Below, in pieces: positions 8,884 through 16,288 of a stretch of DNA of 64,000 nucleotides. The notes beneath the pieces are model-generated. The model had not been told where the DNA came from and searched no databases. It worked only from the letters and a program-made list of their open reading frames with translations. This DNA comes from Flavimaricola marinus (GTDB lineage Bacteria; Pseudomonadota; Alphaproteobacteria; Rhodobacterales; Rhodobacteraceae), in NCBI RefSeq assembly GCF_900184895.1, contig NZ_FXZK01000001.1, positions 1,302,001-1,366,000 on the forward strand. The letters are read 5' to 3'. Position numbers and translations under genes: made by a program. Every line of letters begins with the position of its first letter. Position 1 is the stretch's first letter.

Positions 8884-9714
8884 ATGACCACGCCGCCACC
8901 CCTTTTCGACCGCGCCGCCGTAGAGCGCCACCGCGCCCGCGCAGCGCGGGCCCCGGAGCTGTTCCTGCAGGCGCATGTCGCCGATGGATGTCAGGAGAGG
9001 CTGGAAGAGGTTAACAGAACGTTTACGGCACCGGCGATTGTCAGCCCGTGGCCGTCGCTGTGGCAGGATCGCCTGCAAGGCGCCCGGATCGTGCCCGACA
9101 CCGAGGTACTGGATCTGCAAACCGACAGCCACGACCTCGTCGTTCACGCCCTGTCGCTGCACTGGGCCAATGATCCGGTCGGGCAGTTGGTCCAGTGCCG
9201 CCATGCCCTGCGCCCGGACGGGATGCTGCTGGCGACCCTCTTTGGCGGGCAGACCCTGCAGGAATTGCGCCGTTGCCTTGCGCAGGCCGAGACGGAAGTG
9301 ACCGGCGGATTGTCTCCGCGCGTCGCTCCGATGGGAGAGATCCGCGATCTGGGCGGCCTGCTGCAAAGGGCGGGCTTTGCCCTGCCGGTGGCCGACAGCG
9401 ATGTGATCCCGGTGAGCTATGCCAGCGCCCTGCACCTGATGCGCGATCTGCGGGCCATGGGCGAGACCAACGCCGTCGCTGCCCGACTGACCCGCCCCAC
9501 CACACGCGCCGTGATGCTGCGCACGGCCGAGATCTATGCCCAGAGCTTTGCCGATGCCGACGGACGCATCACCGCCACCTTCGAGGTCGTCACGCTCACC
9601 GGGTGGGCCCCGGCCGCCAGCCAGCCCCAGCCCCTGCGACCCGGTTCCGCCTCGACTCGGCTTGCCGATGCGCTAAAGACGACGGAGACACCCCTTGATC
9701 CGTCGGGGAATTGA
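8884..9714 (+). CDS. SAM-dependent methyltransferase, NDUFAF5/BioC-like
   Basis: A 276-residue protein beginning MTTPPPLFDRAAVERHR. This opening is typical of the alphaproteobacterial relatives of NDUFAF5, the factor that modifies a complex I subunit. A class I SAM fold is suggested by the DLVVHALSLHWANDPVGQLVQ and LRPDGMLLATLFGG segments, which are motif II/III-like. The motif I glycine loop seems weak. In-frame starts upstream (8833, 8875) are possible. The ATG at 8884 is preferred because family similarity begins there. Substrate is not certain. Confidence 0.75.
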   Translation: MTTPPPLFDRAAVERHRARAARAPELFLQAHVADGCQERLEEVNRTFTAPAIVSPWPSLWQDRLQGARIVPDTEVLDLQTDSHDLVVHALSLHWANDPVGQLVQCRHALRPDGMLLATLFGGQTLQELRRCLAQAETEVTGGLSPRVAPMGEIRDLGGLLQRAGFALPVADSDVIPVSYASALHLMRDLRAMGETNAVAARLTRPTTRAVMLRTAEIYAQSFADADGRITATFEVVTLTGWAPAASQPQPLRPGSASTRLADALKTTETPLDPSGN

Positions 9715-9753
9715 CCGCGACACCAAATCGCCTATTTGAACAGGAAGCCTGAA

Positions 9754-10854
9754 ATGACTGCCAAGGATCGGCCAATGTTCGATGCAACGTCGCCAGCGAA
9801 TACCGAGACCGTCGCTGTATGCCCTGCCCACGCCCCTTCGGATCATCCCAAGGTCAAACCGGCCCGTGTCGGCATCCTGCTGGCCAATCTCGGCACGCCT
9901 GACGGCACAGACTATTGGTCGATGCGCCGGTATCTGAACGAATTCCTGTCGGACAAGCGAGTGGTCGATTACTCGGCCTGGCTGTGGCAGCCGCTGTTGC
10001 AGCTGATCATCCTGACCAAGCGCCCCTTCTCGTCCGGGGCCGCATATCGCTCGATCTGGAACACGGAGCGCGACGAGAGTCCGCTATTGACGATCACCCG
10101 CGATCAGACCGATGCGATCCGCGCCCAGATGCAGGCCCGGTACGGCGACGACGTGATGGTCGACTTCTGCATGCGCTATGGCAATCCCTCGACCAAGTCC
10201 AAGGTCCGCGAGATGGTCGATGCGGGCTGCACCAAGATCCTGTTTTTCCCGCTCTATCCGCATTATGCCGGCGCCACCTCGGCCACCGCCAACGACCAGT
10301 TCTTCCGCGCCCTGATGGAGGAAAAGTGGCAGCCCGTGGCCCGCGTCGTCGAGCCTTATTTCGCCAAGCCGGCCTATATCGAGGCGTTGGCGCAATCCAT
10401 CGAGCGGGCCTATGCCGCGGCGGAGGAAAAGCCGGAGGTGCTTGTCTGTTCCTACCACGGCGTGCCGGAACGCTACCTGCGTGAGGGCGACCCCTATCAC
10501 TGTCAGTGCCAGAAGACGACGCGGCTGCTCCGCGAGCGGCTTGGCTGGGACAAGACCGAGATCACCACCACCTTTCAGAGCCGCTTTGGCCCCGAAGAAT
10601 GGCTCAAGCCCTACACTGTGGAAGAGGTCGCCCGGTTGGCTGAGATGGGCAAGAAACGCATTGCGGTTTGCGCCCCTGCGTTCAGCGCCGATTGCATCGA
10701 GACGCTGGAAGAGATCAACGAGGAAATCCGCGAGAGCTTTGAACATGCGGGCGGCGAGGCGTTTACCTATATTCCCTGCCTCAACGACGATCCCGCGCAC
10801 ATCGAGGCCTTGTCCGGCGTGATCGAAGACAACCTGCGCGGTTGGCTCGACTAG
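9754..10854 (+). CDS. hemH: Ferrochelatase
   Basis: A 366-residue enzyme that inserts Fe2+ into protoporphyrin IX, the last step of haem synthesis. Diagnostic stretches are GILLANLGTPDGTDYWSMRRYLNEFLSD near residue 30, the SYHGVPERYLREGDPYHCQCQKT region with the catalytic histidine, and TFQSRFGPEEWLKPYT. The ATG at 9754 has AGGAAG about eight bases upstream; an in-frame TTG at 9736 is less likely. The window also carries hemJ and hemW near the origin. Confidence 0.95.
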   Translation: MTAKDRPMFDATSPANTETVAVCPAHAPSDHPKVKPARVGILLANLGTPDGTDYWSMRRYLNEFLSDKRVVDYSAWLWQPLLQLIILTKRPFSSGAAYRSIWNTERDESPLLTITRDQTDAIRAQMQARYGDDVMVDFCMRYGNPSTKSKVREMVDAGCTKILFFPLYPHYAGATSATANDQFFRALMEEKWQPVARVVEPYFAKPAYIEALAQSIERAYAAAEEKPEVLVCSYHGVPERYLREGDPYHCQCQKTTRLLRERLGWDKTEITTTFQSRFGPEEWLKPYTVEEVARLAEMGKKRIAVCAPAFSADCIETLEEINEEIRESFEHAGGEAFTYIPCLNDDPAHIEALSGVIEDNLRGWLD

Positions 10855-11039
10855 TTGCTCTTGCCCGCCAGCAGGGCGATGACGGCGACGATCGAAAGCA
10901 TCATGTAGGGCAGGACCCGGTCCATGGTTTCCTCGCCCGCGGTGGCGTCCAGCACGGCTTGTGGTGCGGGCGTGTAGCTCTGATCGGCGTGGGCGGTCGT
11001 GGCGGTTGCGAGGGCGGCTGCGAGGATCAGGGGCTTCAT
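10851..11039 (-). CDS. Small exported or membrane protein, unknown function
   Basis: 62 residues: an N-terminal signal peptide (MKPLILAAALATATTAHADQ) and a C-terminal hydrophobic stretch (VLPYMMLSIVAVIALLAGKS) that could anchor it to the membrane. I do not recognise a family. Its stop overlaps the hemH stop by four bases in convergent orientation. The signal-anchor layout and normal codon use argue for a real gene. Confidence 0.6.
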   Translation of the reverse strand: MKPLILAAALATATTAHADQSYTPAPQAVLDATAGEETMDRVLPYMMLSIVAVIALLAGKSN

Positions 11040-11119
11040 CTGGGGCTCCGGTGGACTGCGTTGTCAGAGCCTAACACGTTGTGGGAACGATTGGACAAGT
11101 AAATCCCCGCGGTGCCGCC

Positions 11120-11920
11120 CTAGATTTCCAGCACGAGCGGGCAGTGATCCGACACTTCCGGATCAAAGATCACGTCGAAATGGCCCACCGCCTCCGGTTG
11201 GTCGATCAGCATGTAGTCCGCGAAACGCGCCGGTTTGGTGTAGTGCGAATTGCGGGTGCTGGTGAACCCGCGTGACGTGACCAATTCGGTGAACCCGGCG
11301 CGGTGCAGCTTTGTCAGCGTTTCGCTCTCCGGCTCGACGTTGAAGTCGCCGCAAACGACCCGCAGGTCACCCGGCTCGGAGACCTGGTCAGATAGCGCCA
11401 GTAGCCTGTCTGCCTGCGCTGCCCGCTCTGGCGTGTCCATCTTGCCAGCCAGATCGCGGAGCCCGTGCATATGGGTGATGCTGACCGGGCGCTGGCGCGC
11501 GAAATCATGGACCCGGATCGCGTGGGCGCTGCGCGACCGGGGGTGTTCGCCGTAGCCGTCGGGTGAAAACGCCTTGTGGACAAAGCCTTGGGCCTGACCG
11601 ATGACCGGGATCGACCGATGCACGAAAGTCGCCAACCCCTATTGAGACGGGATCGCGACGTCACCGTCCCAGAGCACGCCCTGCGCGGCGGGGCAGAACG
11701 TCGCGACGTGATCGGGAAGCGCCTTGCAGACATCGGAAAAGAAATTGGCCCGTTGTGGCAGCACATGGTCGCCGTCGCGGTAGGTCAGCCACTCCTGATC
11801 CGTTTGCGGACTGTGCACCACTTCTTGCAGGCACAGAACGTCGGGCTGCTCGGCCCCGACATAAGCCACGAGTTCGGCGTGAAGTTTGCCGCCCCAGCCA
11901 TTCAGGCAAATGATCCGCAT
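11120..11920 (-). pseudogene. Endonuclease/exonuclease/phosphatase-family gene interrupted by an in-frame amber codon
   Basis: Reading from the ATG at 11920 (GGAGG upstream) gives MRIICLNGWGGKLHAELVAY and runs 93 residues to a TAG at 11639-11641. The same frame then continues without shift for another 171 residues to 11120. Family motifs are split across the stop: the metal-binding CLQEVV lies before it. GDFNVEPESETL and the terminal DHCPLVLEI lie after it. The junction reads AIPSQ, amber, GLATFV; a single TGG-to-TAG change would restore one uninterrupted 266-residue protein. It may be a recent pseudogene, a sequencing error, or a truncated peptide plus an internal restart. Confidence 0.8.
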
Positions 11921-11970
11921 CGCTATTCCTCCGTGTGCGCAAGGTGATGGATCGCACACGGGGAGGCAAT

Positions 11971-11996
11971 GAAAAAGGCCCCGCATCGGGGGCCTT
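11971..11996 (-). terminator. Intrinsic terminator after the L,D-transpeptidase gene
   Basis: AAGGCCCC (11975-11982) pairs with GGGGCCTT (11989-11996) around a six-base loop. On the minus strand it is followed by a run of five U residues. It lies 25 bases past the transpeptidase stop. It resembles the terminator near 58483 in both stem and tail. Confidence 0.85.
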
Positions 11997-12020
11997 GTCC
12001 GGTTCCATCGCTGGAACGTG

Positions 12021-12629
12021 TCAGATCAACAGAACCTGCGTGCCGACGTTGGCCAACTCGAACAGCTCTGTGATGTGCTCGTTGTAGAGGCCGATGCAGC
12101 CGTTCGACGACCGGCGTCCGATCTTGCGCGTGTCGTGGGTGCCGTGAATCCGGTAGTATTGCCACGACAAATACAGCGCCAGCGGGCCGAGCGGGTTGTT
12201 CGGATCGCCACCCTCGACGACTTCGGGCCATTCGGGATTGCGCTCGCGCATGGACGGGGTGGGCCGCCACGTGGGCGCGACCACTTTTTGCGTGACCGAG
12301 GTGGACCCGAGCCGGGTCAGATCGTCGGTCAGCGGCACCGACGTCGGATAGAGCCGGTAGGTGTTGCCGTCCTCGGACCAGAAATGCAGTGCGCGCGACT
12401 GGATATCACAAAGGATCGCGCCGTTGTTCAGATTGGCGAAATACGGCTGCCAGTCGAGCGACCGGAAGCTGGAGATGTTGCGCTGCACCTCGTTCAGATC
12501 GCGTTCGACCTGTGTCGAGTTCTGCATCGTCTGGGCAAGCGCCGGAGCGGCGAGCGTTCCGCCGAGGGCCGCAGCCGTCGTGGTGATAAATCTGCGCCGG
12601 TTCAGGCCGGTTTTTGCATCGCGGGTCAT
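12021..12629 (-). CDS. L,D-transpeptidase (YkuD domain), Tat-type signal
   Basis: A 202-residue protein. The N-terminus has a twin-arginine-like signal (LNRRRFITTTAAALGGTLA), suggesting folded export to the periplasm. The YkuD catalytic region is near the C-terminus: IHGTHDTRKIG then SSNGCIGLYNEHI, with catalytic His and Cys. Enzymes of this family form 3-3 cross-links in peptidoglycan or attach proteins to it. The ATG at 12629 starts the signal. A terminator follows, and the gene is divergent from the CAP-domain lipoprotein. Confidence 0.88.
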   Translation of the reverse strand: MTRDAKTGLNRRRFITTTAAALGGTLAAPALAQTMQNSTQVERDLNEVQRNISSFRSLDWQPYFANLNNGAILCDIQSRALHFWSEDGNTYRLYPTSVPLTDDLTRLGSTSVTQKVVAPTWRPTPSMRERNPEWPEVVEGGDPNNPLGPLALYLSWQYYRIHGTHDTRKIGRRSSNGCIGLYNEHITELFELANVGTQVLLI

Positions 12630-12788
12630 GTGCCTCGTCCATCCTTGGATTGGTTGAGCGCAAATTAGATGTTTCAAGGTCGCGCCGCAAATCAAACTCA
12701 CGTCAGATCGGCCAGTCTGCGCCGATCCGTGTTTGAAGTGCGTCACGCTTGTCGCTAAGCAAGATGAGGACAATCGGAAGGTGACAGC

Positions 12789-13301
12789 ATGTTGCGGCGG
12801 AATTTCTTGATCGGCATGGCTCTTACGGGGCTTGCGGCCTGTTCTTCGGGACGATCAGCGGCCATTGGCCCGGACGGTCTGCCTGTGCAACAGGTCTACC
12901 GCATCACGCCCCAGGACGCCGAGGAGATCCCGTTTCGCGTGCTGGACGGGTTGAACACCCTGCGCAGCGCTTCCGGCGCCGGGCCGCTCGTGCTCGACAG
13001 CCAGCTTACGGCCGCCGCCGCGACCCATTCACGCGATATGGCCGTGCAGAACCGCCCGTGGCATTTCGGGTCGGACGGGTCCTCACCGATCGACCGGATC
13101 CGGCGGGTCGGTTATGCCGGCAACCTTGTCGGCGAGACCATCTCCGAAACCTTTGAAACCGAGCTGGAGACGCTGGCTGCGTGGATCGAGATGCCCGAGA
13201 CGCGCGCCGTCTTGCTGGATCGCAGCGCGACCCGGATGGGCCTGTCGTGGTATCAGGAAGACGGTGGCAAGATCTGGTGGACCCTCGTTCTGGGCAACTA
13301 G
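12789..13301 (+). CDS. CAP/SCP-domain lipoprotein
   Basis: A 170-residue protein with a lipoprotein signal (LIGMALTGLAAC, Cys18 the likely lipidated residue). The rest resembles the CAP (cysteine-rich secretory/PR-1) fold: LNTLRSASGAGPLVLDSQLTAAAATHSRDMA, then HFGSDGSSPIDRIRRVGY. The function of bacterial CAP proteins is mostly unknown. GGAAGG lies before the ATG. It sits among peptidoglycan genes, so a cell-envelope role is plausible but inferred. Confidence 0.8.
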   Translation: MLRRNFLIGMALTGLAACSSGRSAAIGPDGLPVQQVYRITPQDAEEIPFRVLDGLNTLRSASGAGPLVLDSQLTAAAATHSRDMAVQNRPWHFGSDGSSPIDRIRRVGYAGNLVGETISETFETELETLAAWIEMPETRAVLLDRSATRMGLSWYQEDGGKIWWTLVLGN

Positions 13302-13948
13302 GTCTTGAGCTGCTTGTGAGATCCGTCGCACCGCGGAAACCGCTTGGACAGCCCACAGATGCAGTCATGGATCCCTTTGCCCTGCAGGATACGGTCCCGG
13401 TAGCCTTCGATCCGTGACGTGCGGGTCTTGGACTGTTTGGCGCCGCCGATGGTCAGGTTGTAGCCCCGCTGCCGCCCTCTGGTCAGGGCCTCGAAGGCGG
13501 CCTTGAATTCAGGGTCGGCCGCAAGAACGGCCTGAATTTCCGGCACAAGCTCCAACGGCTCGTCGCGCTTGAAATCGACCTTGGCGCCGGATTTCTGAAG
13601 CTCGATGGCTTCTTCGACATAGGCCCGCAGGATCGGCTCCATCTGGCCGACGCCCTGACCCTCGTCGAACTTCATCCAGCGCGAGGCCTGACTGTTTTCA
13701 CCGGGTTTGAGCAGGATTCCGTTGGGATCACTCATCAACGACCCCTTGAAGAAGCTGACCGCGGCGCAATCCTTGAGCGCGTAGAGCATGGCGACGTTGC
13801 CACCGTCATAGGTGTAGCAGGGGTTCCGCCACTTGACGGTCTCGCTGAGTTCCGTGTCGAGCAGGATCGCCCGAAGCGCACGCAATTCGTCACGCCACCG
13901 TTTGGCGCTGTCGATCTGGGCTGTGACCTTCGGGTCCGGTTCGCTCAT
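13298..13948 (-). CDS. YdeI/OmdA-like protein (DUF1801 domain) with C-terminal CDGSH iron-sulfur motif
   Basis: A 216-residue protein. Residues 1-120 or so match the DUF1801/YdeI fold (ETVKWRNPCYTYDGGNVAML, FFKGSLMSDP). The middle matches the OmdA-like helical region (FEALTRGRQRGYNLTIGGAKQSKTR). The last 25 residues contain CICGLSKRFPRCDGSH, which fits the CDGSH pattern C-x-C-x2-S-x3-P-x-C-D-G-S-H exactly. In other proteins that pattern binds a [2Fe-2S] cluster through three Cys and one His. Its stop overlaps the convergent lipoprotein stop. Biological role is unknown. Confidence 0.78.
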   Translation of the reverse strand: MSEPDPKVTAQIDSAKRWRDELRALRAILLDTELSETVKWRNPCYTYDGGNVAMLYALKDCAAVSFFKGSLMSDPNGILLKPGENSQASRWMKFDEGQGVGQMEPILRAYVEEAIELQKSGAKVDFKRDEPLELVPEIQAVLAADPEFKAAFEALTRGRQRGYNLTIGGAKQSKTRTSRIEGYRDRILQGKGIHDCICGLSKRFPRCDGSHKQLKT

Positions 13949-13986
13949 CGCGTCTGCCTTTCGCTGCGGCTCGTCGTGCGATGTGG

Positions 13987-14490
13987 TCAGGCCCAGATGT
14001 AGATCGGTGTCCCGTCACGCACCATCGAGTAGATCTCTTCGATCTCTCTATTACTAACGGCGATACACCCCCACGTCCAATCGTCCTGCCCGCGGTAGCG
14101 GTCGGGTGTTCCGTGGATGAAGATGTCCCCACCGGGCGGCATCCCCATCGACTGCGCCACCGCTCTATCATTGGCATTCGGGTAGGAAATGCCCAGCGAC
14201 AGGTGAAAGCGGCTGTTCGGGTTGCGTCGGTCGATCCAGTATTGCCCCTCGGGCGTGCGCCCGTCGCCCTCGATCCGCTTGTGCCCGGTGGGCGCAAAGC
14301 CAAGCTCGAACCGATAGCTCTTGAGCATGGTGTTGTTGTGCATCAACTGCATCTTCCGCTGACCCTTGTAGACCAGCACACTCGTCACGTCCGGCCCGCG
14401 ATAGGTCAGGAACCGGGGATCCGACGACCCACAGGCCGCGATCATTGAGACGCCACCCAACAAGAGAAACCGCCTGGTAAACTTTGTCAC
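13987..14490 (-). CDS. L,D-transpeptidase (YkuD domain) lipoprotein
   Basis: About 167 residues. The N-terminus MTKFTRRFLLLGGVSMIAAC combines a twin-arginine-like stretch with a lipobox, so a lipid-anchored periplasmic protein is expected. The YkuD catalytic motif is GDIFIHGTPDRYRG then DWTWGCIAVSNREI. GTG at 14490 is chosen; a TTG at 14505 would add five residues. It is a second L,D-transpeptidase within 2 kb of the one at 12021 but is not a close copy, as its catalytic motif is WGCIAV rather than NGCIGL. Confidence 0.83.
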   Translation of the reverse strand: MTKFTRRFLLLGGVSMIAACGSSDPRFLTYRGPDVTSVLVYKGQRKMQLMHNNTMLKSYRFELGFAPTGHKRIEGDGRTPEGQYWIDRRNPNSRFHLSLGISYPNANDRAVAQSMGMPPGGDIFIHGTPDRYRGQDDWTWGCIAVSNREIEEIYSMVRDGTPIYIWA

Positions 14491-14573
14491 CGAAGTCTGC
14501 CCCAAAGAAAGAAATACTCAGTCGCTATACTGTGTTTCGCGCGATCCAGCTAGCGTTCCCTAACACGGTTTCG

Positions 14574-15770
14574 TCAAGACCGCGTGAACGCGGCAACAAC
14601 TTCGACGTGATTTGACCAGCGGAATTGGTCGACCACCTGCACCGGCTGCATGGCGTATCCGGAGCTGATCAGAATTCGGGCATCGCGCGCAAAGGTGACG
14701 GGGTTGCACGACACCATCGCCACGACGGACGGGCCGCCTTGAGCCAGCTCTCCCATTTGCGATTCGGCGCCGGCACGCGGCGGGTCGATGACGGCTGCGT
14801 CGAATTTCGTCAGTTCGTCAGGCAGGAGCGGCCGCCGGAACAGGTCCCGCGTTTCGGTGCTGACCCGCTTGAGCCCGGTGGCGACCCGCCAGCCCGCATC
14901 GAGCGCTTTAAGCATGGCCGCTTCGGATTCCACGGCGTGGACCTCGGCCGTTTCGGCCAGCGGCAGCGCGAAGGTGCCGCAGCCGGAAAACAGGTCGACG
15001 ATCCGGTCGGCCCCCTTGGTGATCCGTTTGACCTCGGCCACGAGCGCCGCTTCGGCATGGGCCGTGGCTTGCAGAAAAGCGCCGGGCGGCGGCACCACAT
15101 GCGCCCGGCCGAATTTCTGGGCCGGTGGTTGCAGGGTCACGACCGGCTCGTCATTCCAGACCAGCCGCGCGAGGCCGTGGTTTTGAGCAAAGGCCGCCAG
15201 TTCGATCCGAAGCCCGGAGGTCAGCGGCTTTTCCGTCAGCACCGCCACGTCCGGCCCCGCGAGGCTGTGGGTGACGATGAAGTTGACCTCGGCCTTGCGG
15301 GATGCGGCGATGACCGTCAGCTCTTCGAGCGTCGGGATCAGCGCGGTCAGTTCCGGCAACAGCAGCTGACAGTCCGGCACCGCGACAAGCGTGTCCGAGG
15401 CGCGGGCATGGAAGCCGACCAGTGCACCCTTTTTGGTTCGCCGCCCGGACAGCCGCGCCCGACGCCTCGATTGCGCCGGCGATGTGGTGATCCCGGCGAT
15501 GTCGGTTTCGATCCCTTGCCCTGACAGAGCCTTGGCCACGATCCCGATCTTCCAAGCGGCGACGTAGTCGTCGCGCGCGTGCTGCACGGCACAACCACCA
15601 CATGATTTGTAGTGCCGACATGGCGCCGCGACCCTGTCTGCCGACGGCGTCAGGATGCGCACGGAGCCGTCTGCCTGCACCTCGACCTCTTCGCCCTGAA
15701 GCGTCCGCGCGATCAGGCTGCCGTCGGTGGCCCGGCCCATGCCGTGATGCGTGAGGGTCTCGATTTTCAT
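14574..15770 (-). CDS. 23S rRNA (uracil-5-)-methyltransferase, RlmC/RlmD (RumA) family
   Basis: A 398-residue SAM-dependent RNA methyltransferase. Iron-sulfur cysteines are visible in CRHYKSCGGC, with a fourth in VPDCQLL. The SAM motif is DLFSGCGTFALPLA, followed by DPPRAG and the catalytic cysteine in SCNPVTF. It should make m5U in 23S rRNA (E. coli positions 747 or 1939). It is the last gene of the five-gene ABC exporter operon and overlaps the kinase-like gene by four bases. Confidence 0.9.
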   Translation of the reverse strand: MKIETLTHHGMGRATDGSLIARTLQGEEVEVQADGSVRILTPSADRVAAPCRHYKSCGGCAVQHARDDYVAAWKIGIVAKALSGQGIETDIAGITTSPAQSRRRARLSGRRTKKGALVGFHARASDTLVAVPDCQLLLPELTALIPTLEELTVIAASRKAEVNFIVTHSLAGPDVAVLTEKPLTSGLRIELAAFAQNHGLARLVWNDEPVVTLQPPAQKFGRAHVVPPPGAFLQATAHAEAALVAEVKRITKGADRIVDLFSGCGTFALPLAETAEVHAVESEAAMLKALDAGWRVATGLKRVSTETRDLFRRPLLPDELTKFDAAVIDPPRAGAESQMGELAQGGPSVVAMVSCNPVTFARDARILISSGYAMQPVQVVDQFRWSNHVEVVAAFTRS

Positions 15771-16288
15771 GTGCTGGCCTTTTGCGGCGAGAGTTGCGCG
15801 ACAAGGGCGTCAATCTGCGTTTGATTGCGTAGGGTCAATGTCTTTTCCGCCGGAAGCCCGGCAATGAAGGCTGCGTCACGGGCGCGGTTCTTTGTGGCGG
15901 TCGTGACGATCCACCAGAGGAATTCAGGTGCGAATTGTTCGGGACACCCCGGTGACATGTCCGGCCGGACGGTTCCGTAATAGCGCCAGATCCGCTTCAT
16001 CACCCGCCAGAGCCGAGTGACGACACCCAGATCGAGAAACACCACAAGGTCGGCCCGTGCGGCGCGACTGTCGTAGGTTTCCGACAAGCCGCCTTCAAAG
16101 ATCCATTCGGGGGACTTCTCGACGGCGCGGGCCATCGTCAGCTTTTCCGCTTTGGGCCGCTCGACCCAGCCCGGCATGTGGTGGATATGGTCCATATGGT
16201 GCACCGGCAGGCCGGTCACGGCCCCCAGATTCCGGGCAAGCGTCGACTTCCCGGAGCCGGGCGCACCTATGACCATGATCCGGTTCAT
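15767..16288 (-). CDS. P-loop NTPase, adenylate kinase / FlaR-like
   Basis: A 173-residue protein with a Walker A loop GAPGSGKST at residues 8-16 and a kinase-like lid region (RLWRVMKRIWRYYGTVRPDM). It resembles the small AAA proteins annotated as DNA topology modulation FlaR-related. Function is unknown. Four-base overlaps join it to the third ABC exporter gene upstream and the rRNA methyltransferase downstream. Confidence 0.78.
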   Translation of the reverse strand: MNRIMVIGAPGSGKSTLARNLGAVTGLPVHHMDHIHHMPGWVERPKAEKLTMARAVEKSPEWIFEGGLSETYDSRAARADLVVFLDLGVVTRLWRVMKRIWRYYGTVRPDMSPGCPEQFAPEFLWWIVTTATKNRARDAAFIAGLPAEKTLTLRNQTQIDALVAQLSPQKAST

